Assembly (NCBI RefSeq): GCF_029867415.1
Contig: NC_081185.1
Coordinates: 77,783,553 to 77,847,552, forward strand
From: Vicia villosa
Lineage: Eukaryota; Streptophyta; Magnoliopsida; Fabales; Fabaceae
Length of the DNA stretch: 64,000 nucleotides
Direction of reading: 5' to 3'
In this document: piece after piece, positions 12,140-22,970 of the stretch
Layout of the letters: each line of letters begins with the position of its first letter
Position numbering within the stretch: position 1 is the stretch's first letter
Notes under the pieces: generated by a model
The model's input: the letters and a program-made list of their open reading frames with translations, nothing else
Database searches by the model: none
What the model was told of the DNA's origin: nothing
Position numbers and translations under genes: made by a program

Positions 12140-12364
12140 TATTTAAATTTACACCCTTTTTTCAATTAAAGGGAGTAATTGAAATTTGATTATAATAATA
12201 TTTTTAATTTAAACCCGTTTTTAGAAAATAGGGTGTATATTGTCATATGATAATACTTAAAATGATACTTTATTTACAAAATTGCCATTGCGTTTTTCAT
12301 TTACACCCGTTTTTAATATAATGGGTGTAAATTTAAAAATTATATTAATCTTTTTGCACTAGTG
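12140..12364. repeat. CACTA 3' subterminal repeats and terminal inverted repeat
   Basis: Three degenerate units pair (A)TTTACACCC or TTAAACCCG with GGGTGTAAAT or a variant, mirroring the larger array at the other end. The region closes with TTTTTGCACTAGTG, the inverted match of the 5' terminus. It is shorter than the 5' array, so the two element ends are asymmetric. Confidence 0.85.
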
Positions 12365-12367
12365 TAC

Positions 12368-13109
12368 TGATATTATATCTCCTCGTCTTAATATTTTTCA
12401 GGATATCAGGTCTCTTATACTTGATATTTGTGTGAAGTAGGATAGAAAAACCGCAGGAAGAGTTGCGGTTATGTTGGAAGGTTTGTGGAAGAATAGGAAC
12501 GACTTTGTATGGCATAATGAGAAGGAAGATGCTTCTAAACTTGGTTGGCTAGCATTCCATAAGTGGCAAGAGTGGTTTCTGGCCCAAAATCCTCGGGAAA
12601 CGCAGATAGATAATGGAGAGTTGGCTCATTGGAGTCCGCCTTCTTCTGGTTGTTTTAAATGTAATGTCGATGCCGCCTTTAATCAGCATGTCGGATCTAC
12701 GAATTGAGGTTGGTGTATTCGTAACGATCATGGTAACTTTATTGCTGCAGGGTCTGCGTGGGATAGCTGTACTTTTTTTGTGCTAGAGGCGGAGGCCTTA
12801 GCCCTTAAGGAAGCAATCCAAGCTAGTTCTACGTTCCATAATACTCCGTTGATTTTTGAGAGTGATTCCCAACATGTGGTCAAAGCTCTTAGTTCCAGTT
12901 CGAAAGGTAGTTCGGAGTTTATCACTATTATTAATTATATTAAGTTGTTACTTTTAAATTTTCCCAACATTAAGGTTAAGTTCATTAAGCGTCAAGCGAA
13001 TATGGTTGCCTATACCTTAGCCAAGGCGGCCAATTCTTGGTCTCGTCGCTGTTTATTTGATGTAATTCCTCCTTGTATTACTTTCCATTTGATTAATGAA
13101 ATCAGTTGA
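12368..13109 (+). pseudogene. LINE A1 ORF2, RNase H part
   Basis: Continuation of the frame cut at 5773. After ISPRLNIFQD it encodes GLWKNRNDFVW, then a C-terminal plant-type RNase H: FKCNVDAAFNQ, LEAEALALKEA, FESDSQHVVKAL and KFIKRQANMVAYTLA. The first three acidic positions (D, E, D) are present. Stops at 12438-12440 and 12705-12707 interrupt it; the second sits where LINE A2 has Arg in TNRGW, again CGA to TGA. It ends at 13107-13109, about a dozen bases before the poly(A). Confidence 0.85.
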
Positions 13110-13124
13110 ATTTGTTACTGTAAA

Positions 13125-14284
13125 AAAAAATCATAAGATAATTTAATTTCAAATTTATATAACTTATTAAAAAAGGTCTTAAAGTGTGATTTGTAACATT
13201 TTGATTTTAAATTTAAATTCCTGATTTTAAATTTAAATCCCATTAATAAGGAAACATGACAAATCATTTAATATAACAAAGCAAAAGAGTACTTTGGCAA
13301 GTTTGCGATGTGTCACTCCCCTTATGCATTCTAACAATTTCTTTTCATTCTGTTTATAGTAAATTTTATTACTATTTTATTTATTTTATTTTATTTATTT
13401 AATTATTTGGTTATCTTTACTTAATTATTTATATAACAAAAATTGTTTGAAACATGTGAAGTTGTCATTAGGAAGATCAAACATCGCTCATTCTGTTTTG
13501 ATTCTCACGTTTCAAAGCTGCCCAAATTCACTCATTCCTAAACACGTGAAGTTGTCATTAGGAAGATCATTCTATTTTGATTCTCACTTTTCAAAGCTGC
13601 CCAAATTCACTCATTCCTCATACTATAAAATCATATCTTCACTTACCAATATGGGTTGAGGGGGTATTTTAATTATATAATGGATTGGGGTTAATTGTTG
13701 AATAGAAGAGAGAAAAAGGCAGAGAATCAGAAGAAATGGATGCGCGACACAATATTTATAATGATTTCCCTCTTATGGCATTCTATGAATTATGACAATA
13801 TTTAAATATTAATAAATTGTTATTTAAAATAAATTATAAAAATTAAAAGATTAATAATTAAAATAAGGGTAATATAACAAAAAGAAGTTCTTAATTCGTA
13901 TGAAAAGCTCAATTGCCACAAATAATATAAAACGGATTTAATAATAAATAATTTTCATAATTAATTTTAATATTGAAGCATTAGTTTTTTTTTAGTAAAA
14001 TACTTTTCTATGATTTATTATTTACAATAAAAAATCATAAGATAATTTAATTTCAAATTTATATAACTTATTAAAAAAGGTCTTAAAGTGTGATTTGTGA
14101 ATGATTTTAAATTTAAATTCCTGATTTTAAATTTAAATCCCATTAATAAGGAAACATTTAATAAAAAAATGAATGAGGTTGAAAAACATCTATAATTTTC
14201 AACTTTTAAGAACAATAATGAACGACAAAATAGGAAAAATTTGAATTTAGAGAGTCATAAAGTAAAATAATATTAGACTATAAA
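13125..14284. repeat. Right copy of ~1.1-kb direct duplication flanking LINE A1
   Basis: Starts within the LINE poly(A) and repeats, in the same order, the segment to the left of the LINE (2670-3735). It carries its own short tandem duplication of AGTTGTCATTAGGAAGATCA (13459 and 13550) and retains about 70 bp missing from the left copy. Many point differences separate the copies, so the duplication is not recent. Confidence 0.6.
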
Positions 14285-15182
14285 TTGAAATCAAATATAT
14301 AGGTTATAATTTATATTTAGAGTTGATGCATTTGCATCACTAAGAGAAAGTTTTTGCTATGATAATAGAAGAAATAAACGTTTTTTCGATTAACCATTTT
14401 TAATTTAAATAGTAGATAATAGAATGAAAAACATAAAAATAAATCAATATAGATTAAAAACAAATAATGCACTTATTTAAAAAAATATATTATTAATTTT
14501 AACATTGATGTTGTATTAAAATTGACAATAGTAATTTTATAATTAGTATTAAACAAAAAATATATAATGATAATAGAATAAAAAATATATGATACAAAAA
14601 TATCTCATTTTATTTAATACAAACTAAATAATTTTTTTTACGATTGTTATGATACACAAAAAATGACTAAAAAGATATTAATAATTATTTTATTAGCCTA
14701 AGTGGGAAATTTTTTAAACGAAAGTTTACCAATTATATATTAAAAGATCTGAATTTAATTGTGTTACATTGACATATTAGTTCATAGAAATATGATTGTA
14801 ATAGTAAATTACTTTATTACCATTATAACATATTATTTATAATAAAATATAGTTAAAAAAATCAAACTCAAAGGGAAAAAATTTAAAAAATAACGGGGAG
14901 ATTCAATGGTGCATGGGTCCTCTAAAATTGTAATGTTTATACTAAAAGTTGATATAATATTTGTTTTAACAAAACAATGTAAGATAATATGACGTATAGA
15001 AATCACAACTTTCTTATAAAAAAACAAATGGATAATTATATATTTAATATATTTTATTAATTTATTATTTATTAAATATTTATAAGAAAGATGAATAAAT
15101 ATAAATATATAATATATGGATTTTATATTCATATGATATTTTTGTTAATGTAAATTCATACTATATGAATCTTTTGTACCTT
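14285..15182. other. AT-rich intergenic stretch
   Basis: Very AT-rich sequence with no coding frame, RNA gene or terminal repeat that I can support. It may include the interior of the Helitron whose 3' end lies at 16026, but no 5' Helitron terminus is recognisable. Confidence 0.5.
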
Positions 15183-15741
15183 TGTAAAAGATCTCAACTA
15201 GAGACTTGCTTTCGAAAAGAGGTATCAATCTTTCTTCTTCAAACCTTTTGTGTGTTTTTTGCAACAATTATAATGAATGTCTAAAACATTTGTTATTGGA
15301 GTGTCGGTTAGCCGAGGCGGTTTAGAAAGAAATGGTGTTTTGGATTGGAATGGAGTATAGTAAAATGGAGGCTTTCACGGATAGTTTTTGGGCTTGGAGT
15401 AGGTATTGCCATCACAAGAAAGTAAAGAGTTAGAGAAGTAAAGAGATGCATTTGGTTGGCTTTTATTTGGAGTCTCTGGTTAAACAGAAATGGAATTATA
15501 TTCAAAAATTCCTCTCACAAATCTAGTGATCTAGTGTGGAGTTGTAAAATGCTCGTATGGAGGTGGTTTTTTTTTTTGGAAAATTACACATTCCCATTGT
15601 AACTTTTACGTGTTTTGCAAAAATCCTTTGTATTACTTAAGCTAGGTTCAATTTGATGGGTAATTTTCCTCGTTGAGCTTTTTGTCACCGAGTTTCTAGA
15701 ATTTGCGTTCTTCATTAATATAACTTGCTTACAAAAAAAAC
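15183..15741 (+). pseudogene. 3' fragment of a group-B LINE (zinc-binding domain)
   Basis: The plus strand encodes RDLLSKRGINL and then CVFCNNYNECLKHLLLEC, the reverse-transcriptase zinc-binding (zf-RVT) domain at the C-terminus of plant L1 ORF2. It continues with FWIGMEYSKME and FTDSFWAWS, close to the same region of LINE B1 (FWIGMANYKE, FKESFWRW). Stops and a frame loss follow. The end ATTAATATAACTTGCTTACA plus an A-run (15733-15740) matches the 3' tail of the other group-B LINEs. It is a severely 5'-truncated insertion. Confidence 0.75.
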
Positions 15742-15923
15742 CTTTGTAAAAAACAATTCTTAATTTTAAAACTTGAGTCAATTAATAAAAATTATTTTTA
15801 ATATTTGAAAAATTCTATCTCAAAAGTCAATATTTTCGGAAAATAAATGAATTATCAAATATTTTTTATTGAATATTTGAAATGAGAGAAAATATTTTTA
15901 TTATGTATAAAATTTTATTGAAT

Positions 15924-16026
15924 CTTTTTATCCCGTGCCTCGCACGAAGATGATCCAAAGCCGTGAGTATACTAATCATTATATGGTTATTTTTAAACCC
16001 GTGCCTCGCACGGGTTTACACACTAG
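15924..16026 (+). mobile_element. Helitron 3' terminus
   Basis: A perfect 10-bp stem AAACCCGTGC / GCACGGGTTT with a CTC loop (15995-16017) is followed by ACACACTAG ending at 16026, and the next base is T. A hairpin about 6-10 bp before a CTRR end inserted 5' to T is diagnostic of Helitron 3' ends. A second, degenerate CCCGTGCCTCGCACGAAG lies just upstream at 15932. The 5' end (TC...) could not be placed, so the element's extent is unknown. Confidence 0.75.
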
Positions 16027-16569
16027 TTAATTGTAATCAGGTTATGGCATAATTTTGCTAGTAGTTACTCCCTGCGTTTCTTTTTAAATATAGTCTTAGA
16101 TGAATTTTTTTGTTTCTATTTAAGTGTTGTTTTATTGTTTAATGTTATAATTTGTCAATTATACCCTTGTTTTCTCAATAAATTCCTTAATTAATCATTA
16201 AAAAAGAGAGTGATTATTAAAATTTATTTGAAAAGAGAAAATAAATGAAGGTATAATAGAAAAAATAAATATAATAATTCAGTATCTTAGTTGAAGAGTT
16301 TTTTTTGTTAAAATGACACCTAAAAAGAAAAAGAGAGTAACTTTTAGAAGATTTAATGCATATGAGCATAATATAAATCAAATATATTCGTCATTGATTA
16401 TTTTAAAATAGGTAAACTTTTTTTAAAAAAATTCTATAATTGAGACAAAAGCAAAAGTACTATTATAATTTAAAAAAAATTTAAACTTAATCGTTAAGAA
16501 AAGAATGAAAATATATTTAGAGATAGGATAGCCAAATAAGATTACACTAATTAAATCAAAACAGCCCAA

Positions 16570-17829
16570 ATGTCCCAAGCAGTCCTTCCCGAAGAACTTA
16601 TCACAGAAGTCTTATCAATTCTTCCTGCCAAATCCATTTTGCGATTCAAATGCGTCTGCAAGCCATGGGAATTCCTCATTTCTGATCCTTTCTTTGTCGA
16701 AAAGCATCGTCGTCGATCACAAAAAAGAAACTTGCATCTCGCTCTAATCTTGTGCAGGCCAATGACACATATTAGAGATTACTATTATGATCGAGATTGT
16801 TCCGTGGTACCATTTCCCCTCAACAATTTACTACTTAATCCATCTTTAACCATTAACATCCTTCCTCATCACCGAATGAGATACAAGAGCTGCTTCCGAG
16901 TCATCGGTTCCATCAATGGATTGCTCTGTTTGTTTAATTCTCGCATAATTCGTGAAGGTGATGAATGGCATCGAAACACATACTTCCGTTTGTGGAACCC
17001 AGCCACCAAGACAATATCTCAAAAATTAGGCTCAATTACCCATCCCTATGACCAGCCATATGGGCCCGGCGAGGACCTATCTAACTATTTCAGATTTGCA
17101 TTTGGTTATGATAAATCAACTGACACTTATAAAGTAGTGGCATTCTGTCCTAAGGAGGTGAAAATTTTCAGTTTTCGTGATAATGTTTGGAAAAATATTC
17201 AACATTTTCCTATAACTCCTTTATATTATGTGCATATGGTTTGCCGTAGAAAGCAACGTGTTAATGAAGGTGTTTATTTGAATGGCTCTCTTAATTGGCT
17301 GGCAATTCTAAATTGTGAATATTTTACCAAAGAATATCTAATTTTTCCAGGAATAGATCCATTTGTTTATCCAAAAGTGGATCAATTTGTTATCATCTCG
17401 CTGGATCTGTGTACAGAGACATACCGACAGTTGCTTCCTCCAAGTGGTTTCGTGGAAGTCCCATCTATTTTGCCAACTATTAGTGTGTTGAGGGACTGTC
17501 TTTGTTTTTCCTCCCACATTAAGACCACCCATTTTGCTATATGGATGATGATGGAATTTGGAGTCCAACAATCTTGGACTCAATTCCTTAATATTAATTG
17601 TATGGATCTTCAAATTGATCATGACTATCCGCGATATGGTTATGAATATCTAGTGCATCCATTATGCCTTTCTGAGAATGATGGCACAATAATACTAGCA
17701 AGCAGTCATGATGAGCAAGCATTGCTCTATAATTGGAGAGATAATAGTGTAGAAAAAACTAGAATTACCAACCATGTATTATGGATGTTTTCTCTTAATT
17801 ATATCGAAACCTTGGTTTCGACTTGTTGA
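16570..17829 (+). CDS. F-box protein with F-box-associated (FBA) domain
   Basis: Intact single-exon gene of 419 codons and the only clearly intact host-type gene in the window. Residues about 5-47 form the F-box (LPEELITEVLSILPAKSILR, then FKCVCKPWEFLISDPFF), which binds SKP1 in SCF ubiquitin ligases. The rest is the F-box-associated domain that recruits substrates: GLLCLFNSR, LWNPATKTIS, FAFGYDKSTDTYKVVAF, VKIFSFRDNVWKNI, GVYLNGSLNWLAI, VIISLDLCTETYRQLLPP, then LRDCLCFSSH. ATG at 16570 is the first in frame and places the F-box at the usual distance from the N-terminus. Length is normal for the family, which is greatly expanded in plants; the substrate cannot be read from sequence. A Helitron end lies 544 bp upstream. 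Confidence 0.93.
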   Translation: MSQAVLPEELITEVLSILPAKSILRFKCVCKPWEFLISDPFFVEKHRRRSQKRNLHLALILCRPMTHIRDYYYDRDCSVVPFPLNNLLLNPSLTINILPHHRMRYKSCFRVIGSINGLLCLFNSRIIREGDEWHRNTYFRLWNPATKTISQKLGSITHPYDQPYGPGEDLSNYFRFAFGYDKSTDTYKVVAFCPKEVKIFSFRDNVWKNIQHFPITPLYYVHMVCRRKQRVNEGVYLNGSLNWLAILNCEYFTKEYLIFPGIDPFVYPKVDQFVIISLDLCTETYRQLLPPSGFVEVPSILPTISVLRDCLCFSSHIKTTHFAIWMMMEFGVQQSWTQFLNINCMDLQIDHDYPRYGYEYLVHPLCLSENDGTIILASSHDEQALLYNWRDNSVEKTRITNHVLWMFSLNYIETLVSTC

Positions 17830-19012
17830 AAGTAAGTCTCTCTTCAACATTTTATTTATTGGAATTTATGTTCTTGTTTTATATTAGTTTATCTTTGAAA
17901 TCATTGTCCTCTTATAATTAACATTCTTGTTTTATATATGTTCTCCTTTTATATTAGTTTATATATAAGTTGCTACTTGGACTTTGTATGTATTCCTTTC
18001 ATGATGGCTTAGCCTATCATTCTGTTAAATGGATAGCTATTAATTTCTTGTTACAAGACATCCTAAAAAAATAGCAATTACAAGACATATACATCAAATT
18101 GAGGCATTATGCATGGAATTTTGAACTGTAAAATAGCATATAATCGAAGGCAAGTTCTTATAGTTTCTTATAGAGAACAATAGAGTTTTTACTTTCATAA
18201 TTTCAATTTTATTATATCTTTTGTTTAAACATACACCAGAGGTCGAAACATACATTTCCCTTGTCATTGTTGTTGCACTTGTTAATCACACTCACTACTT
18301 CCAATTAATCAAGAGACCATTTATTGAGTTTGTGTGATGCAGTTAGGGGCTGGTTGGATATGTTTACGAATCGCGCCTATACAATCGCAAATGTGGAATT
18401 TTGTCAGTCATAAAATTTGCACAGTTTAGGTTGACAAATCAAATGATATATTCCAAGATGTTATGTACAAGTTTTCTCATTTGTTACATAATAAGCTTGC
18501 TTGTAATGATATCAGCTTTGTTTCAGGCAGGAGGTTAGGCGGAAACGGTTTTATAAAGAGTTTTAGTGCAGAATTTTATGCAAATTTGTCCTCTGATTTG
18601 TGATGCTGTGTTGTGTGAGGTAATGTAATATGTTGGGGTGTGTGTCAGTGTGATATGTTGTAGCTTAACTTATTAGACTATCTTGTCTTAGTAGTACTGT
18701 TATATGTTAATCTTCAAATATGTGATTACTTCTCATTCATATACTTTTTCATGAAGAAAGAACTCTGCAAATAAATTAATCCATATATTTTCATATTTTT
18801 TACATGATTGTTTGAGTAGAAAGAAAAATAAAATAAAATAAATTTAGAAAAAACTACTAGAACTATTTTTCAACATCACAATCGCTGTTGGTATGTGCCA
18901 TCTTTCTTTATTTTTAAAGACAGTAATAATGTAAATAATGTATATGTCATCTAAAAAAACACGAGTCGATAGTAATGTCTATTAAGACGTAGACACAGGG
19001 ACACGTCATTGA
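17830..19012. other. 3' flank of the F-box gene and intergenic DNA
   Basis: AT-rich sequence with no further gene visible. The first few hundred bases presumably hold the F-box 3' UTR, rich in T runs and ATT, but no clear polyadenylation signal can be singled out. Nothing else supportable is seen up to the poly(T) marking the 3' end of LINE B1. Confidence 0.5.
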
Positions 19013-20350
19013 TTTTTTTTAAGCAAGTTATATTGATGGGAACAAAAGTTCACTAAACAAGATTATAAAAGACGAGGCGAAAACCTCGAGGGAGAAATTA
19101 CCCACCAATTGAAATCTAACTGTAAAATAAAAGGTTTTTGTCAAACTCATAAAAGTTATAATTGGTATGAGGAATATTTCCAATAAAAGACCACCTCCAT
19201 GTGAGAGCTTTACAACTCCACACCACATCGCGGGAATTCCACATCGCGGGAATTCCACATCGAGTTCTTAAATATAATATCATTTCTAAAAACCCATAAA
19301 CTCCAAATAATTGCCAACCAAACACACCCCACCTTTCCTTTACTAACTTTCTTGGATTTACAAAATGAATACCATCTCCAAAAACTCTCCTTGAAACCCA
19401 CCTCCTTATAATTGGCCATTCCAATCCAAAAAGCCACTTCCTTCCAAACCTTATCCGTCTTACGGCACAAGAAGAAAAGATGGACGGGAGATTCTAAGTC
19501 ATCATCACAAAAAACACAACCGAGATTAGAATTAGAAGATAAAATACCTCGATTCAACAACAAATCCTTTGTGGGAATCCTATGCTTGAAACATCTCCAT
19601 CTGAAAGCTTTGACATTTAGCGGAATTTCACCCTTCCAGAAGAGAGGAGAAACAAAATCATAACGATTAGGAGGACCGAACTTCACAAGGCCATTAACCA
19701 TAACACTATAGCAAGAAGAAACGGTAAAAGAATCATTGGACAAAGGACGCCACTCCACACGGTCCTTCAAGCGGCCACCCAACGGTGGAGATTCCGCTAC
19801 TAGACGGTGGTGATCCAACAATTCTCTCAACAAAGCCTCTTCACCCTCCAAACCCTGTGGGAACAAAGGGATCCCAAGTCATTCCACACCCACACCTCAT
19901 CGATCCAAGCTCCCATACAAGCAATGAAAACATCCTCTAAATAAGAAATAGCAAATAAAGACGGAAATAACAACTTTATGATGCCCTCCTCCAACCAAAA
20001 AGAGTGCCAAAAAGAAGTAGAAAAACCGTCACCAAAACGGAAAGAAACATTATTAACAAAAAGCCTCTGGTCATCCTTTGCACCAAAGACAATATCCGAC
20101 CACCAAATCGATTTCGAACTATAATTATCAAGCTTACCTCCTTCAATAACCATCCTAAGCTTAATATTCCCATTCGAGCTTTAATCATTTGATACCAAAT
20201 GGAGTTTGAGTACTCCAAAATTCTCCACTTCCACTTAGAAAGAAGAGACAAATTAAATTCTTCTAATCTCTTTATACCTAACCCACCACTATCCATCGGA
20301 ACGCAAACATCATCCCAACTTACCCAATGAACACTTTTCTTCTCCTCCGA

Positions 20351-20367
20351 CCCCCCCCCCCCCCCCC
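20351..20367. repeat. Poly(C)17 tract (poly-G on the LINE coding strand)
   Basis: Seventeen consecutive C. On the coding strand this encodes a Gly run in place of the few residues found at the same point in LINE B2 (FLWSGTDLKRS). It is a homopolymer expansion, real or a sequencing/assembly artefact. Confidence 0.95.
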
Positions 20368-22809
20368 ACAAAGGAAATTGCTTTGAATTTTATTAATCTC
20401 TCGAATCAACTTTTTAGGAGCCAAGTAGAAAGAAAAAGTGAATATAGGTAAACTTCCTAACACCGAATTCAAAAGTGTAATTCTTCCTCCAAAACTAAGC
20501 CACCTCCCTTTTCAAGTACTCAAACGCTTCCTTATGTTATCCACCAAAGGGCTTCAAAACTTTATCCTTCTAGGATTTGAACCAATACGGATACCAAGAA
20601 AAGAAAACTCCTTTTCCTCCCTTTTGCAAGAGAGAAAGGAAGTAGCTACATCCAAGAAACGAGAGTTAATGTTTATGCCAATAAGCTTGCTCTTGTTGTA
20701 ATTTATGCTGAGACCCGACACAATATCGAAACTTCTCAACACCGCTTTAATAGCCCATAAGTGCTTCCGACTACCATCTCTTAACAATAGAGTGTCATCC
20801 GCGAATTGAAGCACATCCACAAAAATTTACCTTTGACTTTACAACCAATAAAATCCCCGTTTTCCACCGCCTTAGTAACCATAATTTTAAGCCCTTCCGC
20901 TACAATAACAAAAAGAAAATAAAATAATGGGTCACCTTGCCGGAGCCCCCTTTCAACCATAAACTCTTTAGTAGGACTACCGTTAACAAGAACCGATATT
21001 TTGCTAGAGAAAATTAAAACTTCCATCCATCTCATCCAAAGCTCCACAAAACCTATCCTTTTCATCATAAATTTAAGAAAATTCCAACTCACCTTATTGT
21101 ATGCCTTTTCAAAATCCACTTTAAAAAGAAGGAAACCCCGCCCCTCCTTCGTAGAATAATCCACCAATTCATTCGCAACTAGCACCACACCAAGCAATTG
21201 GCGACCCGGAACAAAGGCACTTTGGCTAGAAGAAACAATGGAGTGCAAGACCCTTTTAATCCTACCGACCAATAACTTAGAAATAACTTTATAAATACAA
21301 CCTACCAAGCAAATAGGTCTATAGTCGTCCAACCCCAATGGATTAGAAGACTTAGGAATCAAAGATAAAAAAGAAGAAGTGATAGACTTCGAAATTGCTC
21401 CACCCGAATATAACTCCTTAAAACAAGCCATAAAATCCTCCTTTAAGAAAAACTAACATTTCTTCACAAAAAGAAGGGAGAATCCATCTGGCCCCGGACT
21501 TTTCGAACCATCACAATTCCATACCGCCTCCTTTATTTCCTCCTCGGATAAAGGAGACTCAAGAGAAGCGCTTTCCTCCATGCTCAAAGAATTAAAAAAC
21601 ACATTCTCTAGAACCGGTCTACTAAAGCTATCCTCCTTGAACTTACTATTAAAATGACGCCTCACTTCTTCCTTTACCTCCTCCACTTTATCAATAATAC
21701 CACTTCTTGTGGTAATGGAACAAATATGATTCTTTCTCCTCCTTTCTTTCATAACTCTATGGAAGTATTTAGTATTGGAATCCCCATCATTAAGCCAATT
21801 TAATCTAGATTTTTGAATAAGCATATTCTCCACGATTTTAAGATTCAACCAAAATATACTACTAGCCTTTCTTTTGATAAGTTGAATCTCTTCACCCAAA
21901 TGGTCACAATCATCCGCCTCATACAACTCTCTTACCCCTTCCTTCACTTCCAAATCATACTTACCAAACACCATTTTGTTCCACCATCTAAGTCTATCCT
22001 TAATGATTCGAAATTTCTCTTTTAAGACGAAATCCCCTATATCACGAACTATTATCGCCTTCCATTCCATCTCTACAAAATGCAAGAACTCCTTATTTTT
22101 AAACCATTCATTATTGAACTTGAATGGTTTGGGACCCCAATCCTCTTTATCAACTACCACCCATACCGGGCAATGATCCGACACATCTCTTTGCCCAATA
22201 AATTTCCCCACCATTCCCCACGAGGAAATGATATTCCCATCATAAGAAAACGGTCCAACCTACTCTTCGTTTTTCCATCACCACTAAACCAACTATATTT
22301 TTTTTCCTTTGCACGCACCAATCAAACCCCACTTATCAATAAAATTGGAAAATTCCCTCCATTCCGTTTTATTGACCAACAAAGAAATACCGACTCTTTC
22401 ACTTCTATTCTTAATAGCATTGAAGTCACCTCCAATTAACAAATCCCCATCATTAAATTTTAGTTTCAACTCCACCAACTCCTTCCACATAGAACACTTA
22501 AAGGACATGGAACAAGCCGCATAAACATTAACAAAATAATAGAATTTATTCTTCCAACTAATCTTAATTCCCAAGAAGCCCGGGCCACGAAAGCTAAAAA
22601 CAACCAATAAAGCACTAGCTTTCCACAAAATGAGAATACCTCCCGACAAACCATCTGATTCCAAGTAAGAGAAATCAACATCCGAGTTTCCCCAAAAGCT
22701 CCTAGCCACCACACCCGTGACAATGTTCAATTTAGTTTCTTGAAGAAAAAACAAATCCGCTTTACCTCTTTGAATAATACTATTAATACGTTCCCTCTTG
22801 ATCCTACTT

Positions 22810-22825
22810 CCCCCCCCCCCCCCCC
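22810..22825. repeat. Poly(C)16 tract (poly-G on the LINE coding strand)
   Basis: Sixteen consecutive C at the start of ORF2, where LINE B2 has seven G (30092-30098). Both tracts fall in the conserved NIRGGG-like start of the endonuclease, so this position is prone to length change. Confidence 0.95.
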
Positions 22826-22916
22826 TAATACTTAAAGACCCAACAATCATTGCAAAGGTGTGTAGATCGCCTTCCCTCCTAAAGAACAACTCGTTTCATT
22901 ACCTTTTAATATGACA

Positions 22917-22920
<4 letters not shown>

Positions 22921-22966
<46 letters not shown>
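22921..22966. repeat. (TA)23 microsatellite
   Basis: Perfect TA dinucleotide repeat just beyond the truncated 5' end of LINE B1. It may be the target or may have formed at the insertion site. Confidence 0.97.

Positions 22967-22970
<4 letters not shown>

Larger units (their letters stand above)
5774..12364. mobile_element. Non-autonomous CACTA transposon with captured host gene fragments (Pack-CACTA)
   Basis: Terminal inverted repeats begin CACTAGTACAAAAA at 5774 and, on the opposite strand, CACTAGTGCAAAAAG ending at 12364. The 3-bp target duplication TAC is at 5771-5773 and 12365-12367; removing one copy plus the element restores the LINE reading frame exactly (AGLT joined to DIISPRL). Both ends hold subterminal repeats built from TTACACCC and GGGTGTAA, usual in this superfamily. 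I see no transposase. The interior holds minus-strand fragments of at least four recognisable host genes, introns included. The element probably depended on an autonomous relative for movement. Confidence 0.93.
3736..13124 (+). mobile_element. LINE A1, 5'-truncated L1-type element, interrupted by a CACTA transposon
   Basis: Plus-strand non-LTR retrotransposon remnant. It begins abruptly at the start of the reverse transcriptase domain, so the endonuclease and ORF1 are missing, and ends in a run of nine A (13122-13130, shared with the flanking repeat). The C-terminus carries an RNase H domain, as in some plant L1 lineages. About 2.8 kb of LINE remains once the 6.6-kb CACTA insertion is discounted. 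Five in-frame stops show it is dead. LINE A2 at 41-43.6 kb belongs to the same family and helped align this copy. Confidence 0.9.
19028..22889 (-). pseudogene. LINE B1 ORF2 (endonuclease, reverse transcriptase, zinc-binding)
   Basis: Reading on the minus strand from 22889: an endonuclease with FFLQETKL, GGDFNAI and SDHCPVW (about 22890-22160); the linker (to about 21480) with KSPGPDGFSL; reverse transcriptase with DYRPICLVG, VDFEKAYNKVSWNF, GLRQGDPL and LQFADDTLLL (about 21430-20560); then FTVSSCYSV and the zf-RVT domain GCVFCDDDLESPVHLFFLC (19866-19210). At least five frame changes separate these blocks. A 17-bp direct duplication (CGCGGGAATTCCACAT, 19228-19262) lies near the 3' end. It is inactive. 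Confidence 0.9.
19013..22905 (-). mobile_element. LINE B1, 5'-truncated group-B L1 element
   Basis: Minus-strand non-LTR element of about 3.9 kb. Its poly(A) appears as the T-run 19013-19020, preceded on the coding strand by ATCAATATAACTTGCTT, the group-B 3' signature. It contains ORF2 from the endonuclease onward and breaks off near 22905, close to the ORF1/ORF2 junction. I could not identify a target-site duplication. Compared with LINE B2 it has several frameshifts and two expanded G tracts. Confidence 0.9.
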
